Assembly: GCA_963844255.1 (NCBI GenBank)
Contig: CAWJNP010000001.1
Location: forward strand, 1 to 64,000
Length of the DNA stretch: 64,000 nucleotides
Direction of reading: 5' to 3'
Origin: SZAS-79 sp963844255
Lineage (GTDB): Bacteria > Pseudomonadota > Gammaproteobacteria > Burkholderiales > SG8-39
In this document: positions 57,875 to 64,000 of the stretch, one piece after another
Position numbering within the stretch: position 1 is the first letter of the stretch
Layout: each line of letters opens with the position of its first letter
Translations under genes and position numbers: made by a program
The notes under the pieces: model-generated
Told to the model about the DNA's origin: nothing
Seen by the model: the letters and a program-made list of their open reading frames with translations, nothing else
Databases searched by the model: none

Positions 57875-59152
57875 TCAGGTTTCTTTTTGTAGAAGAGCGA
57901 AAAAAAAGCCGTCGTTTTCGGCCCCGGGCAGCAACTGCGCCGGCGCTTTTGCAGGAAGATCAAGCCTGCATGCTGCCGGCTGACGGGCGCAGAAGGCTTC
58001 AGCGACCGCAGCATTTTCTTCGGGAAATACCGAGCAGGTGGCGTAAAGCAATTTACCACCCGGCGCGAGCACCCGCCACAAGGCATCAAGCATACGCCCC
58101 TGATCGGCTGCAAAGCGGGCCGGATCCCCCGGGCGGCGTAGCCACTTGATGTCGGGATTGCGGCGCACGATGCCTGAGGCGCTACAGGGCACATCCGCGA
58201 GGATTCGGTCGAACGCACGTCCGTCCCACCACGTGTCGGGCTGGGCGCAATCCGCCGCCTGGACCTGCGCGGCGAGACCCAGACGTGTCAGGTTCTGGCG
58301 CACGCGCTCGCAACGCGCCGGCTCGGTGTCAAGCGCGACGAGTTCAACGTCTGCGCATTCCAGGATGTGCCCGGCTTTCCCGCCGGGTGCGGCGCAGGCG
58401 TCGAGTATCCGCTGCCCCCTGCCCAGGTCGAGGTATTCCGCAGCGCGCTGCGCGCCTGCGTCCTGCACAGAAACCTCGCCTTGGGCAAATCCAGGCAAAC
58501 GGTCAACAGGGACCGGCTGCGCGAGCAGCAGCGCAGATTCACCAATACGCGTCGCCTTCATTGCCCCGGCTTCGAGCCGCGCGAGGTAGTCCTCCGTTGC
58601 GATACGGCGCCGATTGACGCGAAGCCCCATCGGCGGGTGCTGGTTGCCGGCCTCCAGGATCGCCTCCCAATCCTGCGGGTATGCATTGCGCAGCACTTCG
58701 ATCCACCATGCCGGATGCATTGCCCTTGCCACCGGATCACTATCGACGCGCCGGACAAGTTCGCCGCGTTGGCGCAGGAAACTGCGCAGCAGCGCATTGA
58801 CGAAACTCTTGGCCGACGGTTTGCACAATTCGATACAGGCACGCACGGCCTGGTCGACGGCGACGTGTTCAGCGTACGCGCCGGTTTCGATCGCATTCAG
58901 TGCACAGAGCAACACTGCGCGAATCGCCGGATCCGGGGTCCCGCGATGCGCGAGCATGTCCACCAGCGCATCTCCACGCCCGTAGCGGCGCAGGGTGCCA
59001 TACACCATATCCATGACGGCGCCCCGCATCGAGCCTGTTTCCCCGAATCCAGAGCCCGCCGGCCAGGCAGCCAGACTGGTTCCCGAAGCGACGCCCGCCA
59101 CGATCCGGCTCGCGCGCGCAAGCACCGCCGCCAGTTCAGGCGAATCGCTCAC
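57875..59152 (-). CDS. rsmB: 16S rRNA m5C967 methyltransferase
   Basis: A SAM-dependent RNA methyltransferase modifying C967 of 16S rRNA. The 425-residue protein has an N-terminal NusB-like helical domain (MDMVYGTLRRYGR through SFVNALLRSFLR), then the catalytic Rossmann domain with ILDACAAPGGKAGHIL, LADVPCSASGIVRRNPDIKWLR (Cys motif) and LLYATCSVFPEENAAVAEAF (catalytic Cys). Start is GTG 59152, with the fmt stop codon next to it. It is part of the def-fmt-rsmB order. Confidence 0.95.
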   Translation of the reverse strand: MSDSPELAAVLARASRIVAGVASGTSLAAWPAGSGFGETGSMRGAVMDMVYGTLRRYGRGDALVDMLAHRGTPDPAIRAVLLCALNAIETGAYAEHVAVDQAVRACIELCKPSAKSFVNALLRSFLRQRGELVRRVDSDPVARAMHPAWWIEVLRNAYPQDWEAILEAGNQHPPMGLRVNRRRIATEDYLARLEAGAMKATRIGESALLLAQPVPVDRLPGFAQGEVSVQDAGAQRAAEYLDLGRGQRILDACAAPGGKAGHILECADVELVALDTEPARCERVRQNLTRLGLAAQVQAADCAQPDTWWDGRAFDRILADVPCSASGIVRRNPDIKWLRRPGDPARFAADQGRMLDALWRVLAPGGKLLYATCSVFPEENAAVAEAFCARQPAACRLDLPAKAPAQLLPGAENDGFFFALLQKET

Positions 59153-60085
59153 TCAACCCGGCAGCGCGAACGCCACCCGGCTGGCCAGACCATGCCCACG
59201 AAGAAATTCGGCCGCGGAAAGTCGCTTTCCACCCGGGCGTTGCAGCTCAAGCAAGGTCAGTGATTCTTCGCCGCAGGCGACGACGATGCCCTGATCATCC
59301 AACCCGAGGATCTGCCCCGGCACACCGTTCGCCCCGGACCTGCGCGCGCGCCAGATCTTCAGCATCACATCACCCAGTGTCGCCTGCGCTCCGGGAAACG
59401 GATTGAAAGCGCGAATCGCGCGATCCAGGTCAGCAGCCGTCTTGCGCCAATCCAGTTGCGCCTCATTCTTGGAAATCTTTGACGCGTAGGTCACGCCCCC
59501 GGTCGGCTGAGGCCGGGCGCGGGTTTGACCACCTGAGATTGCGACCAGTATCTCGACAAGCATATCGGCGCCAAGCGCGGCAAGCCTGTCGTGCAGTGTC
59601 TGGGCGGTATCTTCGTCGCCGATCGGGACTTCGCCCTGCGCAAGGATTCCCCCGGTATCGAGCCCGGCATCCATCTGCATGATTGAAATCCCGGTCTGAC
59701 GGTCCCCGGCCAGGATCGCCCGCTGGATCGGGGCCGCCCCGCGCCAGCGCGGCAGCAGTGAGGCATGAATGTTCACCGCGCCAAGGCGGGGGAGTTCAAG
59801 CACCGGCTGGGGAAGGATCAATCCATAAGCGGCAACAACCAGCACGTCCGGTTTCGCGTCGCGCAGCCGGCCAAGGGCGAGGGGATCGCGCAGGGTTGGA
59901 GGCTGGTAGACCATCAGACCTCGTTCCATGGCAAGCTTCTTCACTGGACTAACCGCCAGCTTCATACCCCTTCCGGCTGGCCTGTCTGGCTGAGTGAGCA
60001 CTAACACTACTTCGTTCTTGGCCTCCAGCAAGGCGTGCAGGGCGCGCTCGGCAAAAGGCGGCGTACCGGCAAATACGATGCGCAT
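59153..60085 (-). CDS. fmt: Methionyl-tRNA formyltransferase
   Basis: Formylates initiator Met-tRNA with 10-formyl-THF. The 310-residue protein begins MRIVFAGTPPFAERALHALL and has VLTQPDRPAGRGMKL. The central VNIHASLLPRWRGAAPIQRAILAGDRQTGISIMQMDAGLDTG (motifs to IQRAIL and from GDRQTG) carries the catalytic Asn/His region. The C-terminal tRNA-binding domain starts near INPFPGAQATLGD-like sequence (FNPFPGAQ). ATG 60085 is preferred; ATG 60097 would add four residues. Confidence 0.95.
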   Translation of the reverse strand: MRIVFAGTPPFAERALHALLEAKNEVVLVLTQPDRPAGRGMKLAVSPVKKLAMERGLMVYQPPTLRDPLALGRLRDAKPDVLVVAAYGLILPQPVLELPRLGAVNIHASLLPRWRGAAPIQRAILAGDRQTGISIMQMDAGLDTGGILAQGEVPIGDEDTAQTLHDRLAALGADMLVEILVAISGGQTRARPQPTGGVTYASKISKNEAQLDWRKTAADLDRAIRAFNPFPGAQATLGDVMLKIWRARRSGANGVPGQILGLDDQGIVVACGEESLTLLELQRPGGKRLSAAEFLRGHGLASRVAFALPG

Positions 60086-60169
60086 CGTTGGATCCATTTT
60101 AGGGGCAGCATCAGAGAGCCGCCCGGGTGCCGCAGCGATACGCAGGCCGGCCACCCGCCCCCGGAACCG

Positions 60170-60673
60170 TCAGGCGCTCTTTCTGAGTTGCTTGGCCAGG
60201 CGCGCTCGCACGCGCGTCTGCTTGAGCTGCGAGAGGTACTCGACGAAGATCTTGCCCTTGAGGTGGTCCATCTCGTGCTGGATGCAAACGGCCAGCAGAC
60301 CCTGAGCCTCAAGCGTAAACGCCTTCCCGTCGGCGTCCCAGGCCCGGACCTTGACCCGTTCGGCGCGCGGAACGGTGTCGTAAATGCCCGGAACCGAAAG
60401 ACACCCCTCCTCGATGTCCGATTCCCCGTGGCGCTCAATGATTTCGGGATTCACAAGGGTTACAAGTGAGTCGCGGCGCTCAGATACATCGACCACGATC
60501 ACCTGTTTGTGCACGTCGACCTGGGACGCTGCGAGCCCCACACCGGGCGCTGCGTACATTGTTTCCGCGAGATCTGTCGCCAGCTTCTTCAGGCTGGCGT
60601 CGAAAACGGTGACCGGTGCGGCGACTTTGTGGAGTCGGGCGTCAGGATAGCGAAGGATGTTCAGAATGGACAT
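60170..60673 (-). CDS. def: Peptide deformylase
   Basis: Removes the N-formyl group from nascent proteins. The 167-residue Fe/Zn hydrolase has all three motifs: APGVGLAASQVDVHKQ, EEGCLSVPGIYDTV (metal Cys) and CIQHEMDHLKGKIFVEYLS (HExxH). Length and spacing are those of type 1 enzymes. The C-terminus is basic (RVRARLAKQLRKSA). It lies 84 bases upstream of fmt and is divergent from the LysM gene across a region with a long inverted repeat. Confidence 0.96.
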   Translation of the reverse strand: MSILNILRYPDARLHKVAAPVTVFDASLKKLATDLAETMYAAPGVGLAASQVDVHKQVIVVDVSERRDSLVTLVNPEIIERHGESDIEEGCLSVPGIYDTVPRAERVKVRAWDADGKAFTLEAQGLLAVCIQHEMDHLKGKIFVEYLSQLKQTRVRARLAKQLRKSA

Positions 60674-60700
60674 TTGAAGTTGAAATAAGCTTGCTGACAG

Positions 60701-60741
60701 AGCAATTTACATTCACAATCTCAAGCGTTGTGTAAATTGCT
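60701..60741. repeat. Inverted repeat between def and the LysM gene
   Basis: AGCAATTTACA (60701-60711) and TGTAAATTGCT (60731-60741) are perfect 11-bp inverted arms with a 19-base spacer. They sit centrally in the 145-base gap between two divergent genes, where both promoters must lie. The arms are AT-rich and regularly spaced (centres 30 bases apart, about three helical turns), which suits binding of a dimeric regulator or paired dimers. Confidence 0.65.
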
Positions 60742-60818
60742 GGGTCTTTATGCTACATTTGGGTGGCAAAAGGGTTTTTCAAGCAGGATTTATAAGCCGA
60801 CCGGGCAACGGGGGCTCC

Positions 60819-61889
60819 ATGCGAATTCAGTTGCGTAAGTCTATCACAGCGCTCGCTTTTGCCGTTTGTTCGGGACTCGCTTCCGGCGCCTTGGCGCAGG
60901 TCGGATCTGCCGGGCTCAAGGCCGATGCGCCGGCGCGTTATGTCGTCGTCCCCGGCGACACGCTCTGGTCGATCGCAGAGCGATATCTCTCGGCCCCGCA
61001 GCGCTGGCCGGAACTCTGGAACATGAACAAGGATTCGGTCAAGAATCCCCATTGGATCTACCCGGGGGATGTCCTTGTGCTGGACCGGGCCAAAGGTCAG
61101 CTTGCGCGTGCGACAGATACGATCAAGCTCTCTCCCAGGGTCCGCGCCGAACAAACCACGGCCAAGGAAATCCCCAGCATCCCGCCAAGTCTGATCGAGC
61201 CCTACCTGTCGAGGCCTCTGGTGATCGAACCGGATGGTCTGGATAATGCGCCCACGATTATCGCAACAGGCGAAAACCGCGTGATCGTTGGCGCCGGTAG
61301 CGTCGCGTACGTGAGTGGCATGGGCAACTCCACCGAGGACACCTGGCACCTCTATCGTCGTGGAAAGGCACTCGTCGATCCGGATACCGGTCTCGCGCTT
61401 GGCTACGAAGCGACGTTTCTCGGTTCGGCACAGGTTCGCCAGAAAGGCGATCCTGCGACCATCGAGATCGTTTCCGCAAACCGGGAGATCGGCAAGGGAG
61501 ACAAACTGATTGCCGCCGGACGTCCGCAGGTGCCGAACTACGCACCACATTCGCCGGGCAAGAACATCCAGGGGCGCGTCGTAGCGATCTATGGTGGCGT
61601 GGGCACGGTTGGCGAAGGCGGACACAATTCAGTCGTCACGCTCAATCGAGGCAGGGCGGACGGGCTTGAGATCGGTCATGTCCTCGCCCTGTATCGCAGT
61701 GGTCCCGTGATCGGTGCGAAACCGCGCATGATTGGCGCATCGGAACCGCCGCCACCGGGGGCGTTGCGCGTGCCTGACGAGCGCTATGGCCTGGTGTTCG
61801 TTTTCCGTGTCTTCGAACATGTGTCATACGCACTTGTGATGAACGTTTCGCGGCCGGTGAACCCACTGGATGGCGTCCAGACGCCTTAG
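60819..61889 (+). CDS. LysM-domain exported protein
   Basis: A 356-residue protein with a signal peptide (SITALAFAVCSGLASGALAQ) and one N-terminal LysM domain, VVVPGDTLWSIAERYLSAPQRWPELWNMNKDSVKNPHWIYPGDVL (core GDTLWSIAERYL and WIYPGDVLVL), which binds peptidoglycan. The remaining 260 residues are a beta-rich domain without catalytic motifs I can name; RGRADGLEIGHVLALYR recurs in this family. Members are typically encoded next to dprA and def in betaproteobacteria. ATG 60819 fits the signal peptide better than the earlier in-frame start. Confidence 0.88.
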   Translation: MRIQLRKSITALAFAVCSGLASGALAQVGSAGLKADAPARYVVVPGDTLWSIAERYLSAPQRWPELWNMNKDSVKNPHWIYPGDVLVLDRAKGQLARATDTIKLSPRVRAEQTTAKEIPSIPPSLIEPYLSRPLVIEPDGLDNAPTIIATGENRVIVGAGSVAYVSGMGNSTEDTWHLYRRGKALVDPDTGLALGYEATFLGSAQVRQKGDPATIEIVSANREIGKGDKLIAAGRPQVPNYAPHSPGKNIQGRVVAIYGGVGTVGEGGHNSVVTLNRGRADGLEIGHVLALYRSGPVIGAKPRMIGASEPPPPGALRVPDERYGLVFVFRVFEHVSYALVMNVSRPVNPLDGVQTP

Positions 61890-61949
61890 CGACGCATCTC
61901 CCGGATGCCGGCCGCGATGCGGTCCGGCGTCGCCTTACCTCCGCCCCGC

Positions 61950-63023
61950 ATGATTATTGAACCGGGGCTCGCTGCGTGGTTGACTCTGTGCCTCACGCCC
62001 GGCCTCGGGACTGCAACAATCCGGCGTCTTCTGAAAGAGTTCGGCCTGCCGGAAAAAATTCTGTCGGCAGGTTCCGAGGCGGTTTCCCGCATTGCCGGCA
62101 CCGAGAGCGGTGCCGCACTCAAAGCCGGTGTCTCAGAGGCTGCGGTGGAATCGACCCTGCGCTGGGCTGCACGGTCGGGAAATCATATCGTGACGATCGC
62201 CGATGCAGCCTATCCGCGCATGCTGTTGGAGATACCCGATCCCCCCATGCTGCTCTACGCGCGCGGCAACCTGGAACTGCTCGGCAGGCAGTCTCTGGCT
62301 GTGGTCGGCAGCCGCAATGGCACGGCACAGGGTCTGCGTAATGCAGAAGCGTTTTCAAGAATATTCAGCGACGGAGGAATGACGATCGCGAGCGGCCTGG
62401 CGCTCGGCATCGACGCAGCGGCCCATCGCGGCGGGCTGGCGGGAAAAGGTTCGACTATTGCCGTACTCGGCACCGGCGTCGACGTGGTCTATCCGGCACG
62501 CAACGCCGCACTGTTCGGCGAGATTGCCGAGCGCGGACTGCTCATGAGCGAATACCCCATCGGTACGCCCGCGGTGGGACACAACTTTCCACGCAGGAAC
62601 CGGCTGATCAGCGGTTTGTCCCGAGGCTGTCTCGTCGTCGAGGCGGCCATGGGCAGCGGTTCGCTGATCACTGCACGATTTGCCGCCGAGCAGGGACGCG
62701 AGGTCTTTGCGATCCCCGGCTCCATCCACTCGCCGCTCTCGCGCGGGTGTCACGCCTTGATCAAGCAGGGCGCAAAGCTTGTCGACGCGGCCGAAGATGT
62801 TCTGTCGGAGTTGGGGGTCTGGCAGAACAAGCCCGTTGATCCTGGTGTGCCTGTGGACACGCCGGAACTGCTGGCGCACATGGGCTATGATCCCGTCGAC
62901 ATGGATTCGCTTTGCGAACGCGCGGGTTTGCCTCCCGAGCGTGTCATAGCCGAACTGCTTCGCCTGGAACTCGCCGGGCTTGTAGCCACGCTTCCCGGCG
63001 GGCGTTATCAACGGTTGTCCTGA
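61950..63023 (+). CDS. dprA: DNA-processing protein DprA
   Basis: Binds incoming single-stranded DNA and loads RecA in natural transformation. The 357-residue protein has an N-terminal SAM-like helical part, then the Rossmann core with LAVVGSRNGTAQGLRNAEAF, GGMTIASGLALGIDAAAHRGGL, IAVLGTGVDVVYPARN, HNFPRRNRLISGLSRG and EVFAIPGSIHSPLSRGCHALIKQGAKLV. A C-terminal winged helix (LLAHMGYDPVDMDSLCERAG) follows. ATG 61950 is preferred; the frame also has an ATG at 61905. With comM at 38585 this gives two transformation-linked genes in the window. Confidence 0.95.
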   Translation: MIIEPGLAAWLTLCLTPGLGTATIRRLLKEFGLPEKILSAGSEAVSRIAGTESGAALKAGVSEAAVESTLRWAARSGNHIVTIADAAYPRMLLEIPDPPMLLYARGNLELLGRQSLAVVGSRNGTAQGLRNAEAFSRIFSDGGMTIASGLALGIDAAAHRGGLAGKGSTIAVLGTGVDVVYPARNAALFGEIAERGLLMSEYPIGTPAVGHNFPRRNRLISGLSRGCLVVEAAMGSGSLITARFAAEQGREVFAIPGSIHSPLSRGCHALIKQGAKLVDAAEDVLSELGVWQNKPVDPGVPVDTPELLAHMGYDPVDMDSLCERAGLPPERVIAELLRLELAGLVATLPGGRYQRLS

Positions 63024-63038
63024 GAAGAAAAACACACC

Positions 63039-63497
63039 ATGTACGACATCCTTGCCTACCTGTTCGAGAACTGCCACCGCGCCGACCTGTCCGAGGACAA
63101 TCAGCTGATCGCAAAGCGACTGTCTGCCGCAGGATTCGAAGAGTCGGATATCAGCGAAGCGCTCTCCTGGCTCGCCGGCATGTTGCATGCGCCGCACCAC
63201 AGTCTGGCGCCTGTTCCTGTGTCGTCGCGCTCGATTCGCGCCTATGCACCCAAGGAATGCGCCAAACTCGATGCCTCTTGCCGCGGCCTGATCATGCACC
63301 TTGAGATGATCGGGGTGCTGGACCCGGCGCTGAGAGAACTCGTGGTCGACCGTGCCATGGCAGCCACAGGCCGAACCCTTTCGCTCGATCAACTCAAGCT
63401 CATTGTGCTGATGGTGTTGTGGAACCTCGAGACACCGGCCAGCGTGTTGATCGCAGAGGAACTTCTTCCTTCAGCCGAGAACATGCTGCCCAACTGA
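63039..63497 (+). CDS. smg: Smg/DUF494 family protein
   Basis: A 152-residue protein of the Smg (DUF494) family, found beside dprA and topoisomerase genes in many beta- and gammaproteobacteria; its function is unknown. Family features are MYDILAYLFENCHRADLSED at the start, ALSWLAGMLHAPHH, RAYAPKECAKLDASCRGLI and LKLIVLMVLWNLETPASVLI. It begins 15 bases after dprA and is probably in the same transcript. Confidence 0.92.
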   Translation: MYDILAYLFENCHRADLSEDNQLIAKRLSAAGFEESDISEALSWLAGMLHAPHHSLAPVPVSSRSIRAYAPKECAKLDASCRGLIMHLEMIGVLDPALRELVVDRAMAATGRTLSLDQLKLIVLMVLWNLETPASVLIAEELLPSAENMLPN

Positions 63498-63531
63498 GCG
63501 GTCGATTTCGCGCCGGGTGTGACGTGCTTGG

Positions 63532-63561
63532 TTGTCATATCGCCGCGGTTGCGCTTATCAT
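63532..63561 (+). promoter_or_regulatory. Candidate sigma-70 promoter for topB
   Basis: TTGTCA (63532-63537), an 18-base spacer, then TATCAT (63556-63561), in the 100-base gap between smg and topB. It would give a leader of about 30 bases before the GTG at 63598. Match quality is moderate. Confidence 0.45.
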
Positions 63562-63597
63562 CTGCCCCCTTTCAAAGGCGGGTATCCCCCGAACTCC

Positions 63598-64000
63598 GTG
63601 GGCAAAAAGCTCATCATTGCCGAAAAGCCGTCAGTCGCCTCCGATATCGCCAAGGCGCTGGGCGGCTTTACGAAACAGAGTGACTGGTTCGAAAGCGACG
63701 ATTGCGTCGTTTCTTCGGCCGTCGGTCATCTGCTCGAGCTTGCGCTGCCGGAGTCACACGACGTAAAGAAGGGCAAGTGGTCGTTCACCAACCTGCCCGT
63801 GATCCCGCCGCATTTCGAACTGCGTCCGATCGAGCGCAGCGAACCCCGCCTCAATGTCCTGCTGCGCCTGATCAAGCGCAAGGACATCGACGCCCTGGTG
63901 AACGCGTGCGATGCCGGGCGCGAAGGGGAGTTGATCTTCCGCTACATCGTGCAGCACTCGAAGACCAAGAAGCCGATCGAGCGCCTCTGGCTGCAGTCGA
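63598..64000 (+). CDS. topB: DNA topoisomerase III, N-terminal part (runs off window)
   Basis: A type IA topoisomerase; TopB resolves replication and recombination intermediates. The visible 134 residues from GTG 63598 show the TOPRIM start KKLIIAEKPSVASDIAKALGG, then SSAVGHLLELALPE, ELRPIERSEPRLNVLLRLI and the acidic TOPRIM motif NACDAGREGELIFRYIVQH. The catalytic Tyr lies beyond the window. It follows smg by 100 bases. Confidence 0.93.
   Translation, partial: MGKKLIIAEKPSVASDIAKALGGFTKQSDWFESDDCVVSSAVGHLLELALPESHDVKKGKWSFTNLPVIPPHFELRPIERSEPRLNVLLRLIKRKDIDALVNACDAGREGELIFRYIVQHSKTKKPIERLWLQS

Overview
The window looks like a metagenome-type contig with two origins. About 59.5 kb (roughly 4.5 kb to the right end) reads as one high-GC betaproteobacterial chromosome. 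Evidence: gene content and order (yqgE-ruvX-pyrR-pyrB-pyrC', rnb-tonB-aroE-mtgA, aroQ-accB-accC-prmA, def-fmt-rsmB-DUF4390-ntrY-ntrX, dprA-smg-topB), a rubredoxin abutting a photolyase gene, and a TorF-type porin beside glnK-amtB. The first ~4.4 kb is different. It has more AT-rich stretches, a secA whose reading frame is broken a dozen times or more but whose protein resembles planctomycete SecA, a DPP IV-like N-terminus, a DUF2185 gene and planctomycete-like small membrane proteins. SecA homology stops abruptly near 4383 and betaproteobacterial genes begin by 4514, so an assembly chimera is the simplest explanation. No tRNA, rRNA, IS element or CRISPR array was seen.

Layout. 1-4383: planctomycete-like segment. 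4514-9192 (minus): DUF4197 protein, lipoate operon (lipA, lipB, ybeD), D-amino-acid aminotransferase and a PBP5-type carboxypeptidase. 9261-13951 (minus): rlpA, then the tightly overlapping pyrimidine operon yqgE-ruvX-pyrR-pyrB-pyrC', with a catalytically dead dihydroorotase. 14033-19198: photolyase, rubredoxin, thiamine genes thiD-thiE translationally coupled to hemL, and a GNAT protein. 19184-30791 (minus): MgtE, a histidine kinase plus Ser/Thr-kinase/receiver hybrid, mtgA, aroE, a TonB-like protein, RNase II, YqiA and Mpl. 30894-37252 (plus): nucleotidyltransferase-like protein, TlpA-like thioredoxin, aroQ, accBC, prmA, zinc-ribbon protein and PfkB kinase. 37278-40408 (minus): HIT, apaH, comM, ubiK. 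40514-43555: nitrogen module with a sigma-54-type promoter, torF-type porin, glnK, amtB and a terminator. 43663-48974: aromatic-compound cluster (acyl-CoA ligase, FAH hydrolase, pcaGH, acyl-CoA thioesterase, MFS). 49110-53348: metH with a candidate leader attenuator, then DUF423. 53433-60673 (minus): COG0523-like short protein, ntrX, ntrY, DUF4390, rsmB, fmt, def. 60819-64000 (plus): LysM protein, dprA, smg and the 5' part of topB.

How the genes work together. Three themes recur: envelope and peptidoglycan maintenance (dacC-like, rlpA, mtgA, mpl, LysM protein, tonB-like), housekeeping biosynthesis (lipoate, UMP, thiamine, haem, shikimate, malonyl-CoA, methionine) and nitrogen sensing (glnK-amtB with a sigma-54-type promoter; ntrYX elsewhere). 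Four otherwise intact genes (dacC-like, pyrC', hemL, amtB) each carry a single extra base. With the shredded secA, this points to residual sequencing error rather than gene decay.
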